21,818 nucleotides of DNA from Campylobacterota bacterium (GTDB lineage Bacteria; Campylobacterota; Campylobacteria; Campylobacterales; Sulfurimonadaceae): assembly GCA_013153755.1 (NCBI GenBank), contig JAADDU010000205.1:1-21818 (forward strand). The letters are read 5' to 3'. Below, in pieces: positions 6,254-21,818 of this stretch (position 1 is the stretch's first letter; each line of letters begins with the position of its first letter). Under the pieces are notes generated by a model that was not told where the DNA came from, did not search any database, and saw only the letters and a list, made by a program, of their open reading frames with translations. The position numbers and the translations under genes are program-made.

Positions 6254-7582
6254 ATGAATAAACTACAAGAATACCTAAATGCTCACGACTTAAGTGAAGT
6301 ACACCCATCCGATATAGCAAAAATCCTAAAAACACTTGATGATAGTGAATTTAGTGATGCCATAAAACTTGTACCAAAAGACTTGGTTGGAGACGTTGCA
6401 CTTGCTCTGCCAGACAGATATTTTGATGATGTTGTTGAGTCTTTAAGTGTAGATGAACTAAGCCATGCAGTTACAGAACTAGAATCTGATGACCAACTAG
6501 AGTTTATGCAAGAGCTTGAAGAGATAGACGAAGATGTCGCATCTAAAGTTTTTCAAACACTTGATGAAGAAGACAAGCAAGAGATAACAAAACTTCAAAC
6601 TTATAGTGAAGATGAAGCTGGTGCATATATGCAACTAGAAGTCTTTACTGCTAAAAAAAGTGAGATTGTTCAAGATGTAATCAAAAGATTTGCAAAACTT
6701 AGAAAAGCAAATGAGATAGAAAACGTACAAAATCTTTTTATAACAGATGATGATAATAAACTAAAGTACACCATAGGACTTGATGATTTACTGATTTTTG
6801 ATTTTTCAAAAACATTACTAGAGAACATTGAACAAAGTGACGAGTGTTTTGAACCAAAAAAAGCAGTTGATACAGACAATATAAAAGATGTTGTACAAGA
6901 TTTTAAAGAGTATGACTTAAGTGTTATGCCTATCGTAAATGCTTATGGTATCCTCCTTGGGCGTATCACTTCAGATGATATCTATGACATCATCAATGAA
7001 CATGCAACTGAGCAGATGTATAACCTTGCTGGGGTTGATGATGATGCAGAGGAAGATGATGAGATACTAAAAGCTGGACAAAAAAGAGCTACTTGGCTTG
7101 GACTAAACCTATTAACTGCTATAGCTGCATCTTTTGTTATCTCTATGTTTTCAGATACTCTAGACAGTATGGTAGCTCTTGCTGTTTTAATGCCCATAGT
7201 AGCTTCTATGGGTGGAAATGCAGGGACACAAACACTTACAGTTGTTGTAAGACAATTAGCTTTAGGTGAAATTTCCAAAGGTGATGCTATGAGGATTATA
7301 AAAAAAGAGATAGCTATATCTTTAGGTAATGGTATCTTATTTGCTATAATTATGGGATTGGTAGCATTTGTTTGGTTTAAAACACCTATGCTGGGTGTTG
7401 TGATAGCCCTAAGTATGGTTATAAACCTTTTTATGGCTGGTTTTTTTGGTGCAACTATACCACTTTTTCTAAAAAAGTTAGATATAGATCCTGCTATAGG
7501 AAGTACTGTTATCTTAACCACAGTTACAGATGTTGTTGGCTTTTTTAGCTTTTTAGGCTTAGCAACATATATTTTATTATAA
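6254..7582 (+). CDS. mgtE: Magnesium transporter MgtE
   Basis: The 442-residue Mg2+ channel has the full family layout. Residues 1-125 are the acidic helical N domain, 126-255 are the paired CBS domains that sense cytoplasmic Mg2+, then comes a plug helix, and five transmembrane helices fill about 278-442. The pore signature PIVASMGGNAGTQTLTVVVR (314-333) is intact, as is the pore aspartate Asp426 in TTVTDVVGFF of the last helix. The many Asp/Glu residues in the N and CBS domains fit Mg2+-dependent gating. The gene begins its operon and is followed by a CNNM-type gene whose ribosome binding site overlaps its stop codon. With a leaderless start there is no room for an M-box riboswitch, so control by Mg2+ is probably at the protein level. 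Confidence 0.95.
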   Translation: MNKLQEYLNAHDLSEVHPSDIAKILKTLDDSEFSDAIKLVPKDLVGDVALALPDRYFDDVVESLSVDELSHAVTELESDDQLEFMQELEEIDEDVASKVFQTLDEEDKQEITKLQTYSEDEAGAYMQLEVFTAKKSEIVQDVIKRFAKLRKANEIENVQNLFITDDDNKLKYTIGLDDLLIFDFSKTLLENIEQSDECFEPKKAVDTDNIKDVVQDFKEYDLSVMPIVNAYGILLGRITSDDIYDIINEHATEQMYNLAGVDDDAEEDDEILKAGQKRATWLGLNLLTAIAASFVISMFSDTLDSMVALAVLMPIVASMGGNAGTQTLTVVVRQLALGEISKGDAMRIIKKEIAISLGNGILFAIIMGLVAFVWFKTPMLGVVIALSMVINLFMAGFFGATIPLFLKKLDIDPAIGSTVILTTVTDVVGFFSFLGLATYILL

Positions 7583-7596
7583 GGATTTTGTAAAAA

Positions 7597-8643
7597 TTGG
7601 ATTTACTAATATTATTTTTTGTACTCTCAGTCGGAGTGTCGTTTATTTGTTCCATATTAGAATCAGTACTTTTATCGGTAAATATGTCTTACATAGCAGT
7701 ACTAGAAAAAGAGAGACCAACAGTAGGTGCACTTCTTAAACTTCATAAAGAAAACATAAACAAATCTATCGCATCTATACTCATACTAAACACCATAGCA
7801 AATACTCTTGGTGCAGCAGCAGTTGGAGCTCAAGCATCTCTTATATTTGGAAATGATGCTGTTGTTTATGTATCTATAGTTTTAACTTTTGCTATACTGT
7901 TTTTATCTGAAATTATCCCAAAAACTATAGGTGCTATTTACTGGAAAAGTTTAGCTCCTATATCGGCTCATGCTATTAGACTTTTTATCTGGATAACATA
8001 CCCTATCATCTTAACCACCTTAGCAGTTACAAATAAGATTTCAAAAGGGAATGATGATGCAAATACTCTTACAAAAGAGGAACTCTTAGAGAGTATGCTA
8101 ATTAGTGAAGATGAAGGTGTTATAGATGAAAAAGAATCGGATGTTATAGAAAATATACTAAATCTTGACAACATAAAAGTTGGAGAGGTATTGACACCTA
8201 GAAGTGTTGTATTCGCTCTTGATGAAAAGACTAGTATTAAAGAGATTATAGAAACAAAAGAAGATATATTTAAATTTTCAAGAGTTCCACTTTATAGAGA
8301 ATCTATAGAAGAAGTTGTAGGTATAGTTATGACAAAACATATCTTTAAACAAGCATTACGGGATGATAGTGTAAGTGTTGGTTCTATAAAAAAAGAGATA
8401 TTTGCTATAAATGAAAATGTACCAGTAAGCAAAGCACTTGACCTATTTATAGCAAAAAAAGATCATATGTTTTTAGTTATGGATAACTATGACCAAACAG
8501 AGGGCATCGTAACTCTTGAGGATTGTGTTGAGACCATTTTAGGTGTTGAGATAGTTGATGAAAGTGATACTACTGAAGATATGCGTGAACTTGCAAAAAA
8601 CAAGATGAAACTAAAAAGAAGACAAAAAGAGATGCACAGATAA
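7597..8643 (+). CDS. CNNM/CorC-family protein (DUF21 transmembrane domain plus CBS pair)
   Basis: The 348-residue protein starts with TTG, supported by AAGGA (7581-7585), which overlaps the mgtE stop. The spacing of 11 bases is rather long. Residues 1 to about 145 are the DUF21 membrane domain with NTIANT (65-70) and SEIIPKTIG (104-112), both typical of the family. Residues 195-320 hold two CBS domains ending in EGIVTLEDCVETILG (302-316). The C-terminal CorC_HlyC domain is missing; a short basic tail replaces it. Relatives include bacterial CNNM proteins such as MpfA, which act in Mg2+ (or Co2+) efflux, and CorC. Sharing an operon with mgtE supports a Mg2+ role, with influx and efflux made together. 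The transport direction is inferred. Confidence 0.88.
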   Translation: MDLLILFFVLSVGVSFICSILESVLLSVNMSYIAVLEKERPTVGALLKLHKENINKSIASILILNTIANTLGAAAVGAQASLIFGNDAVVYVSIVLTFAILFLSEIIPKTIGAIYWKSLAPISAHAIRLFIWITYPIILTTLAVTNKISKGNDDANTLTKEELLESMLISEDEGVIDEKESDVIENILNLDNIKVGEVLTPRSVVFALDEKTSIKEIIETKEDIFKFSRVPLYRESIEEVVGIVMTKHIFKQALRDDSVSVGSIKKEIFAINENVPVSKALDLFIAKKDHMFLVMDNYDQTEGIVTLEDCVETILGVEIVDESDTTEDMRELAKNKMKLKRRQKEMHR

Positions 8644-8659
8644 ATTACCATTTGGTAAT
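8644..8659 (+). terminator. Possible weak hairpin after the CNNM gene
   Basis: ATTACCATTTGGTAAT directly follows the TAA stop and folds into a 6-bp stem with a 4-base loop. There is no following T-tract, so intrinsic termination is uncertain. It lies between convergent genes and could act on either strand. Confidence 0.3.
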
Positions 8660-8693
8660 CTATCGTAACTATACTCAGAGTGATGATTAAGCT

Positions 8694-10028
8694 TTACGCT
8701 AAAACTTCACTCATGTCTATATTTCCACCAATTTCTTCAGCTAAAACATCCATAAGTGCAAAGAATTTATTTGAATGTTCTTCAGCATCTTGAAAATTTT
8801 TCATGATTGCTTCTTTAGATTTGTTCTTAGACATACATCCACCAGTTAGAGCACAATCAAGATTGCTATTAATCAAAGTGTGAACTGATTCATGATGTAG
8901 TTCCATCTTTTTAAAAGTTTGATTGTTTCCAAAAAGTTTTTTACCTACACCATAATACCAAAGACCAAATCCACAATGTTTAGAATCTTTTTTAAGCTCT
9001 TCAGTTACAGTTCCATTTACAACTGCTGAATAAGCACTTGATTTAAATAGTATATGATGAATCTTATATGTTGACATAAACAGTGCAAAACTACTTTGAT
9101 TTGACTGCTGTGATGTTGATTTCATATCTTGCGTTAACATACCCATTGTATCTGAAAACTGGTTCATAGTATCATTCGCACTATTTGCTATGGTGCTCAT
9201 AGTAGCTGCATTTTCTGAAATACCACTTGATTGTTGTTGAAGATTTTGTATAGTTATACTTATCTCTCCAGTTGCCTTACCTGTTCTCTCAGCCAGTTTT
9301 CTAACCTCATCAGCAACAACAGCAAAACCTCTACCATGCTCCCCTGCTCTTGCTGCTTCTATAGCTGCATTAAGTGCTAGTAAGTTTGTTTGATCTGCAA
9401 TATCTTTGATAAGATTTATAACTGTTGTAATGTCATTAACATTTGTATCCATTTGATCAATAGCATCAACCGTATTTGTAACAAGCTCACTTAAGCTTGA
9501 AATCTCTTCTGCAGTAGCAGAAACAGCACTATAAGTTTCTTCTGCAGAATTAGATGCATTTGATGTAAGTTCAGTAACTTTAGCAAAAGCTTCTTCAGTT
9601 TTATTTATATCTGTTGTGATAACATCTAAATTACCTTTCATACCACCATTAAAAGCACCAAAAGCCGTTGAGAGTTGTCCCATAACTTTATATCGTTCAT
9701 TTGCTTTCATAGATGCAACAGCTTTTTGTATAGAATTAGCAGTATCTTTATACTCACCTTTTAAACCCTCTGGGAACATACTTCTATACATATAACCCTC
9801 TGCAACAGCTTCTATAGTATAGCGTGTTTCACGAAGAATTATCTCCATTTGGTCAAGTGAATTATTTATATCCCATGCTATTTTTTCTAATGGAGTATTG
9901 TTTTTATGCAGTACAACACGATTAGAAAGTTTCCCATTTTTTACATCATCTAAAACTGCTGAAATTTTTTTCATCAATTCCAATTCATTTGCGCTTTCAT
10001 TTCCCCCAAACATAGAAAATAAACTCAT
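8694..10028 (-). CDS. Soluble methyl-accepting chemotaxis protein with C-terminal CZB zinc-binding domain
   Basis: The 444-residue receptor has no transmembrane segment, so it is cytoplasmic. Residues about 20-110 look like one or two HAMP-like helices ([29 protein letters not shown]). Residues 130-310 are the signalling coiled coil, with the kinase-contact tip around [18 protein letters not shown] (218-235). Residues 318-432 form a CZB domain: His324/325, Cys352 in [10 protein letters not shown], and H-H-x3-H at 378-383 supply the usual His3Cys zinc site. CZB receptors such as Helicobacter TlpD respond to oxidants such as hypochlorite through this Cys-Zn centre. The start ATG overlaps the stop of the PAS gene by ATGA with AAGGAG upstream. 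The receptor probably relays the signal of that PAS partner to CheA/CheW, as CetA does for CetB in Campylobacter. Confidence 0.92.
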   Translation of the reverse strand: MSLFSMFGGNESANELELMKKISAVLDDVKNGKLSNRVVLHKNNTPLEKIAWDINNSLDQMEIILRETRYTIEAVAEGYMYRSMFPEGLKGEYKDTANSIQKAVASMKANERYKVMGQLSTAFGAFNGGMKGNLDVITTDINKTEEAFAKVTELTSNASNSAEETYSAVSATAEEISSLSELVTNTVDAIDQMDTNVNDITTVINLIKDIADQTNLLALNAAIEAARAGEHGRGFAVVADEVRKLAERTGKATGEISITIQNLQQQSSGISENAATMSTIANSANDTMNQFSDTMGMLTQDMKSTSQQSNQSSFALFMSTYKIHHILFKSSAYSAVVNGTVTEELKKDSKHCGFGLWYYGVGKKLFGNNQTFKKMELHHESVHTLINSNLDCALTGGCMSKNKSKEAIMKNFQDAEEHSNKFFALMDVLAEEIGGNIDMSEVLA

Positions 10029-10573
10029 ATTCTTGCTCCTTTTTGAAGATTTATAACAAACTCATCATACTCTAGTTTATGCTCTTCTAAAAAGTTATTA
10101 AGAAGTTTTTGAGATGCATCCATTCCACCATTTCTCTCTGCATCTAAGAGTTGTTTATATATAGGTACTATCTGATCAACAGCAGACTGAGGTGGTTTTC
10201 TTCTAACAGAGGTATAGCTTACTATATTTCCTCTACTATCTAAATCTGGTGTAATATAAGCTAAAACCCAGTAGTAACCACCATCAGCACAAAGGTTTTT
10301 AACAAAACCAAAAAACTCTTTTTTATTTTGTATAAGTTCCCATACCAGCTTAAAAGCTATACGAGGCATATCTGGATGTCTTATAAGATTATGATTTGCA
10401 CCTATCAAATCAGCAGCAGGATAACCAGCCATTTTTGCAAAAATTTCATTACAATAAATGATTCTACCTCTTGTGTCAGTTTTAGAGACTATAAAGTCAT
10501 CATTACTAAGAGATTTTTCATTATTTGTAATGTTTTTTGTGGCATCTTGTTTAGATAAGTTTTTATTTGCCAT
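10025..10573 (-). CDS. Stand-alone PAS-domain protein, Aer/CetB-like energy-taxis sensor
   Basis: This is a 182-residue soluble protein. Residues 25-125 are one PAS domain closely resembling that of Aer: [14 protein letters not shown] (32-45), then NLIRHPDMP (62-70), EFFGFVKN (86-93), [10 protein letters not shown] (100-109) and a closing YTSVRRKP. The Arg65, His66 and Asp68 positions match residues needed for FAD binding in E. coli Aer. The Trp of Aer's WSGIVKN motif appears to be Phe here. There is no HAMP, membrane or signalling domain; the tail is helical. It overlaps the downstream receptor gene by four bases, so the two form a split Aer-like pair, as CetB and CetA do. A good AAGGA ribosome binding site precedes the ATG. 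FAD binding is inferred. Confidence 0.88.
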   Translation of the reverse strand: MANKNLSKQDATKNITNNEKSLSNDDFIVSKTDTRGRIIYCNEIFAKMAGYPAADLIGANHNLIRHPDMPRIAFKLVWELIQNKKEFFGFVKNLCADGGYYWVLAYITPDLDSRGNIVSYTSVRRKPPQSAVDQIVPIYKQLLDAERNGGMDASQKLLNNFLEEHKLEYDEFVINLQKGARI

Positions 10574-10594
10574 GTAACAATCCTTGTTTAGTTA

Positions 10595-10600
10595 ATTATA
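10595..10600 (-). promoter_or_regulatory. Likely -10 box of the PAS-chemoreceptor operon
   Basis: TATAAT on the minus strand lies 21 bases before the PAS-gene ATG. It sits inside a perfect 14-bp AT-only palindrome (TTAATTATAATTAA, 10592-10605), which may be a regulator site or just base composition. The leader would include the AAGGA ribosome binding site. Confidence 0.5.
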
Positions 10601-10671
10601 ATTAAAACAGTATATCTCAACTTTATATAAAAAATCTTAAAAAACAAAAATTGTCTTTAAAGTATGTGGTT

Positions 10672-11868
10672 TTACATTCCTGGTATTCTAGGAATTTTAC
10701 CTAATTTAGAAAGACGACAATAAATACCCCACCCTTTTTTAAGCCAGTGACCAAAGATAGGCATAGGTATCATTTTACCACCTTTATGGTCTCTGTAAAC
10801 AAAAGCAGCACCATCTCCACTATCCATTACACATAAGATATTTATATGTTCTTCATACCCTTTTCGCTCATCTGTTCCTTTTTCCATCTGTTCTATATTA
10901 AAAGCAACATTTCTAGCCATAACTTCAGCAATATGACCTTGTTTAGCTTTCCAATCAGGTCCTTGCATAGCAGCACTATCACCTATAGCAAATACTTTAT
11001 AGATACCATCTTCGCTCTCTCTTGATTCATCAAAGTCGTGTTTAACTTCACAGTAATCATTTATACGGATAAGTCCTGCTTCATTCATAGGCAAATCACT
11101 GTTTGCAAACACATCATGACCATTTCCAGCAGGGATAAACATGGTAAAATCACTCTCTAGCTTTGAATCATCTTCAAAAACTATACCATCACTCTCAAAT
11201 CTTTTCATTTTTATACCAAAATGTTTATTGATATTAAGTCTGTTAAAAAACATATCCATCATTTTAAGTGCTTGTTTCCCCATTCTAGCCCCTGGCTCTG
11301 CCATAGGTGCAAAAAATGTAAGCTCAAAATTATCTCTGATGCCTAGTTTTTTAAGTTGGTTGTGAACATTAAAAAGTACTTCAAATGCTGGACCACCCCT
11401 TACATTTGAAGGGTCTTTTGGATTTCCACCAAAACCCATAGCTATCTTACCACTGCCTTTTTCTATAAGTGCATCTATTCTCTCTTTGATTTTTATAGAA
11501 TCCTCTGGTTTACCACAAATAGATAAAAAGTTTTCACTTCCCTCATGCTTCATCTTACCACTACCCATAGCAACGATAAGATACTCATACTCATAAGTAC
11601 TGTTTTTACAGTAAACTTTATTCTCTTTACTTTTTATAGACTCTACATCATCTATAATCAGCTCAAAACCATGTGCTTTTTGTAAGTCTTGTAAAGGTAC
11701 ACACATATCTTCAAATTTACTCTCACCTGTTGGTATCCAAATAGATGTTGGATATATATAAAAGTAGTCTCTATTAGATATAAGAGTAACCTCAAAATCT
11801 TTTTTTCTTAAAAATATAGCAGCTTCAACACCAGCAAAACCACCACCAAGGATAAGTATCTTTTTCAT
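10672..11868 (-). CDS. Sulfide:quinone oxidoreductase-like FAD flavoprotein
   Basis: The 398-residue protein has an N-terminal dinucleotide-binding GGGFAGVEAA (8-17), a second nucleotide-binding segment near 140-165, and the FAD-ribityl motif VFAIGDSAAM (292-301) followed by AKQGHIAEVMARN. Layout and length fit the SQR/type II NADH dehydrogenase superfamily of peripheral membrane flavoproteins that pass electrons to quinone. The C-terminal basic, aromatic stretch (FGHWLKKGWGIYCRLSKLGK) suits membrane attachment. Cys346 in ILCVMDSGDGAAFVY probably matches the distal catalytic Cys of SQR. The proximal Cys expected in the segment before GGPAFE (158-163) is absent. It may therefore be a divergent SQR type or oxidise something other than sulfide. 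It is transcribed from its own promoter, divergent from the cysteine-rich gene. AAAAAGG upstream supports the start. Confidence 0.78.
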   Translation of the reverse strand: MKKILILGGGFAGVEAAIFLRKKDFEVTLISNRDYFYIYPTSIWIPTGESKFEDMCVPLQDLQKAHGFELIIDDVESIKSKENKVYCKNSTYEYEYLIVAMGSGKMKHEGSENFLSICGKPEDSIKIKERIDALIEKGSGKIAMGFGGNPKDPSNVRGGPAFEVLFNVHNQLKKLGIRDNFELTFFAPMAEPGARMGKQALKMMDMFFNRLNINKHFGIKMKRFESDGIVFEDDSKLESDFTMFIPAGNGHDVFANSDLPMNEAGLIRINDYCEVKHDFDESRESEDGIYKVFAIGDSAAMQGPDWKAKQGHIAEVMARNVAFNIEQMEKGTDERKGYEEHINILCVMDSGDGAAFVYRDHKGGKMIPMPIFGHWLKKGWGIYCRLSKLGKIPRIPGM

Positions 11869-11882
11869 TTAAAAACCTTTTT

Positions 11883-11888
11883 AATATA
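11883..11888 (-). promoter_or_regulatory. Possible -10 box of the SQR-like gene
   Basis: TATATT on the minus strand lies 14 bases before the ATG and ends just upstream of the AAAAAGG ribosome binding site. The leader would be very short, so another AT-rich hexamer further upstream could be the real box. Confidence 0.3.
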
Positions 11889-11910
11889 AGTCAAATTTAT
11901 AAGAAATATT

Positions 11911-11924
11911 ACATCAAGTGATGT
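11911..11924. promoter_or_regulatory. Inverted repeat in the divergent SQR-like/cysteine-rich promoter region
   Basis: ACATCA and TGATGT form perfect 6-bp arms around a 2-bp centre. The dyad lies between two divergent genes, about 42 bp from the -10 box on the right and 23 bp from the candidate box on the left. It could bind a shared regulator; the protein is unknown. Confidence 0.35.
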
Positions 11925-11965
11925 TAAAACTATATTAAACTATTGAGTTAGTTCGTCAATTTTGG

Positions 11966-11971
11966 TATTAT
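11966..11971 (+). promoter_or_regulatory. -10 box of the cysteine-rich gene (leaderless)
   Basis: TATTAT in a GGTATTAT context ends 5 bases before ATG 11977, so the transcript would begin at or next to the start codon. No ribosome binding site is present. This argues for ATG 11977 rather than the in-frame TTG at 11962, which lies upstream of the box. Confidence 0.5.
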
Positions 11972-11976
11972 ACACC

Positions 11977-12420
11977 ATGAGTTATTTAAATTGGTTCAAT
12001 ACCCATGCTTCTAAGCATAAAAAAATTGTAGATAAATTAGTTAGTGATAATTATACTAAAAATATGATAGTAAATTATTTTAATTTTGATAATATGGTTA
12101 AAAAAGAAGTAGATTTTTGCCCATTATATAAAAAAAACAAAAAATGTCATGATATGGACAACTTAAACTGTTACTTATGTGCGTGTCCAAACTTTAGATT
12201 TAATGATGATTCAACTATCTTAAAAAATGACCTTAGGGTTTTAAGTAGATGCAGTGTTGGAAATGGTGCTGAATTTATAGGTAAAGAGGTAGTGCATCAT
12301 GACTGTTCTAGTTGTCAAGTACCTCATCATAAAGAATTTATACTAAGCAACTTTAACAAAGACTGGAAGAAAGTCATGTTTAGATGCAATACTCAAGAGC
12401 TAGATAATATAAAAGATTAA
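11977..12420 (+). CDS. Cysteine-rich small-domain protein (PF04071-like)
   Basis: The 147-residue soluble protein has nine cysteines (48, 57, 65, 68, 70, 92, 110, 113, 137). The pattern C-x8-CH-x6-NC-x2-C-x-CPNF (48-73), followed later by DCSSCQVPHH (109-118), matches the cysteine-rich small domain PF04071, where the same blocks read CH...NC-x2-C-x-CP and KDCS-x-C-x2-PH. The pattern suggests a metal or Fe-S site, but the function of this family is not established. The N-terminal 45 residues are helical and basic and have no clear relative. An in-frame TTG at 11962 would add five residues but lies inside the promoter. It is divergent from the SQR-like gene, which may hint at a redox or sulfur link; that link is speculative. 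Confidence 0.72.
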   Translation: MSYLNWFNTHASKHKKIVDKLVSDNYTKNMIVNYFNFDNMVKKEVDFCPLYKKNKKCHDMDNLNCYLCACPNFRFNDDSTILKNDLRVLSRCSVGNGAEFIGKEVVHHDCSSCQVPHHKEFILSNFNKDWKKVMFRCNTQELDNIKD

Positions 12421-12433
12421 AAAAAGGAATAAA

Positions 12434-13135
12434 ATGTATAAAATAGTGTTATTTGTTATGATTGTTATCTCATATATTTATGCAGATACAAAAGAAGCTT
12501 TAAATGCTTACAAAAGTGGGGACTACAAAACTGCCTTTAAACTTTATGAACAAAATGCAAAAGCAGGAGACACTGTAGCTCAAAATGCCCTTAGTTATCT
12601 TTACTTCAATGGTATAGGTGTATCAAAAGATACAGATGAGGGGCTAAAATGGTTAAAAAAATCAGCTCACAATATGGATGCAAGAGCTCAATATGACTTA
12701 GCAATGATGTACCTAAGTGGAGAAAATGTTGAACAAAATAAAACTTTAGCATACACTTGGCTAGATAGTGCATCTGACCTTGGTAATGATAAAGCTCAGT
12801 ATAATTTAGCATTGATGTACTATACAGGTGATGGGGTAGATGCAAATGTAACAAGGTCTGCCGAGCTTTTAGAGAGTTCTGCACTAAAAGGGAACAAAAA
12901 TGCCATCAAAAATGTTGGTCGTATATATATGCAACTTTTAAAATTTGATAAGGCAAAAAAATGGCTAGAAATAGAAGCAAAAGCTGGAGATACACAAGCT
13001 TACTATCTTTTAGCAGAGATTTATTGTAATAATGATGAATTTAAAAAAGCTAAAGAATGGGCTCAAAAGTCTATAGATTCAGGTAATGAAGATGCGAAAC
13101 TTCTTTGGCAAAAGTATGAACTACAAAAATACTAA
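12434..13135 (+). CDS. Exported Sel1-repeat (TPR-like) protein
   Basis: The 233-residue protein has a signal peptide at residues 1-17 ([13 protein letters not shown]), so it is periplasmic or secreted. Residues 20-220 consist of about five Sel1-like helical repeats of 32-38 residues. Clear units include [20 protein letters not shown] (49-68), [12 protein letters not shown] (85-96) and [20 protein letters not shown] (121-140). Such proteins, including Helicobacter Hcp proteins, form superhelical scaffolds for protein-protein contacts. Hcp proteins carry disulfide pairs, but here only one Cys is present. AAGGAA lies at the correct distance before the ATG. The gene ends inside the start of the following ychJ-like gene. 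The partner is unknown. Confidence 0.88.
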   Translation: MYKIVLFVMIVISYIYADTKEALNAYKSGDYKTAFKLYEQNAKAGDTVAQNALSYLYFNGIGVSKDTDEGLKWLKKSAHNMDARAQYDLAMMYLSGENVEQNKTLAYTWLDSASDLGNDKAQYNLALMYYTGDGVDANVTRSAELLESSALKGNKNAIKNVGRIYMQLLKFDKAKKWLEIEAKAGDTQAYYLLAEIYCNNDEFKKAKEWAQKSIDSGNEDAKLLWQKYELQKY

Positions 13136-13484
13136 TATCTCAACACCAAAAGAGTTAATGAGAAGCAGATATGATGCTTTTACTCGCTGCGATTGGGACT
13201 ATTTAGAATATAGTTCCACCACACAAAAAGCAGATGACTTTCATGGCATGGAATCCACAAAGTGGCTAAAACTAGAAATCTTAAATGCTAAAGATGATAT
13301 GGTTGAGTTTAAAGCATATTATCAAGATAATAAAATCGTATCTGTACTACATGAAAAAAGTTATTTTATCAAAGTGGATGGTAGATGGAAGTATTCACAT
13401 GGACAATATTTCGATACAAAGATGCAAAGAAATGAGTTATGTCCATGTGGAAGTGGTAAAAAATTTAAAAAATGTTGTCTTTAA
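13116..13484 (+). CDS. YchJ-like protein with C-terminal SEC-C metal-binding motif
   Basis: The 122-residue protein matches the core and C-terminal parts of the YchJ (UPF0225) family. [20 protein letters not shown] (11-30) is the NTF2-like start, where E. coli YchJ has [35 protein letters not shown] (105-122) is the SEC-C zinc motif with Cys109, 111, 120 and 121. The N-terminal SEC-C motif of E. coli YchJ is missing. ATG 13116 is preferred because family similarity starts just after it; ATG 13086 is in frame but adds an unrelated stretch. Either way it overlaps the Sel1 gene in another frame, so translation is probably coupled. The function of the family is unknown. Confidence 0.85.
   Translation: MNYKNTNISTPKELMRSRYDAFTRCDWDYLEYSSTTQKADDFHGMESTKWLKLEILNAKDDMVEFKAYYQDNKIVSVLHEKSYFIKVDGRWKYSHGQYFDTKMQRNELCPCGSGKKFKKCCL

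Positions 13485-21818
<8,334 letters not shown>

Noticed and set aside
6982..7521. A 179-codon open frame on the minus strand within mgtE
   Set aside because: It lies fully antisense to the conserved membrane domain of MgtE, has no ribosome binding site, and its protein has no recognisable features.
10592..10605. The AT-only palindrome TTAATTATAATTAA as a firm operator
   Set aside because: In such AT-rich intergenic DNA a pure A/T palindrome of this size is weak evidence; it is noted only with the promoter.
13086..13115. Upstream start for the YchJ-like gene
   Set aside because: It would add ten residues unrelated to the family and deepen the overlap with the Sel1 gene without a better ribosome binding site.

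Overview
The window is AT-rich bacterial chromosome, most likely from the phylum Campylobacterota (Epsilonproteobacteria) and close to Sulfurimonas or a similar sulfur-oxidising genus. The grounds are the RpoB/RpoC sequences, which look epsilonproteobacterial while rpoB and rpoC remain separate overlapping genes (in Helicobacter and Wolinella they are fused); an Aer/CetB-type PAS sensor beside a cytoplasmic chemoreceptor; and a sulfide:quinone-reductase-like flavoprotein. The genus is an inference. No tRNA, rRNA, insertion sequence, phage gene or CRISPR array was seen, and gene packing is dense throughout.

Region 1 (1-6107) is the most unusual part. A TetR-type regulator (375-1034) is divergent from a truncated LolA-like periplasmic lipid-carrier gene (1-279). 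The 95-bp gap between them holds two copies of a 15-bp inverted repeat exactly 31 bp apart. To the right of tetR is a tight five-gene operon: an acyl carrier protein, a hotdog-fold (FabZ/ApeP-like) protein, a second LolA-like protein, an outer-membrane beta-barrel and a 12-helix RND/MMPL exporter. Together these could carry an acyl or lipid product from a cytoplasmic carrier, across the inner membrane and periplasm, to the outer membrane. No ketosynthase or acyltransferase is present here, so the acyl chain must come from elsewhere.

Region 2 (6254-8643) pairs an MgtE Mg2+ channel with a CNNM/CorC-type (DUF21-CBS) protein in one operon, probably for Mg2+ homeostasis. mgtE appears to be transcribed as a leaderless mRNA.

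Region 3 (8694-11868, minus strand) has an SQR-like flavoprotein, then an overlapping pair encoding a stand-alone Aer-type PAS protein and a soluble chemoreceptor with a C-terminal zinc-binding CZB domain. The pair looks like a two-protein energy/redox taxis sensor.

Region 4 (11977-13484, plus strand) has a small cysteine-rich protein, an exported Sel1-repeat protein and a shortened YchJ-like SEC-C protein.

Region 5 (13497-21818, minus strand) is the core RNA polymerase locus: complete rpoC, and rpoB lacking its 5' end because the window stops. The convergent ychJ-like gene and rpoC are separated by 12 bp and share a perfect 10-bp stem.
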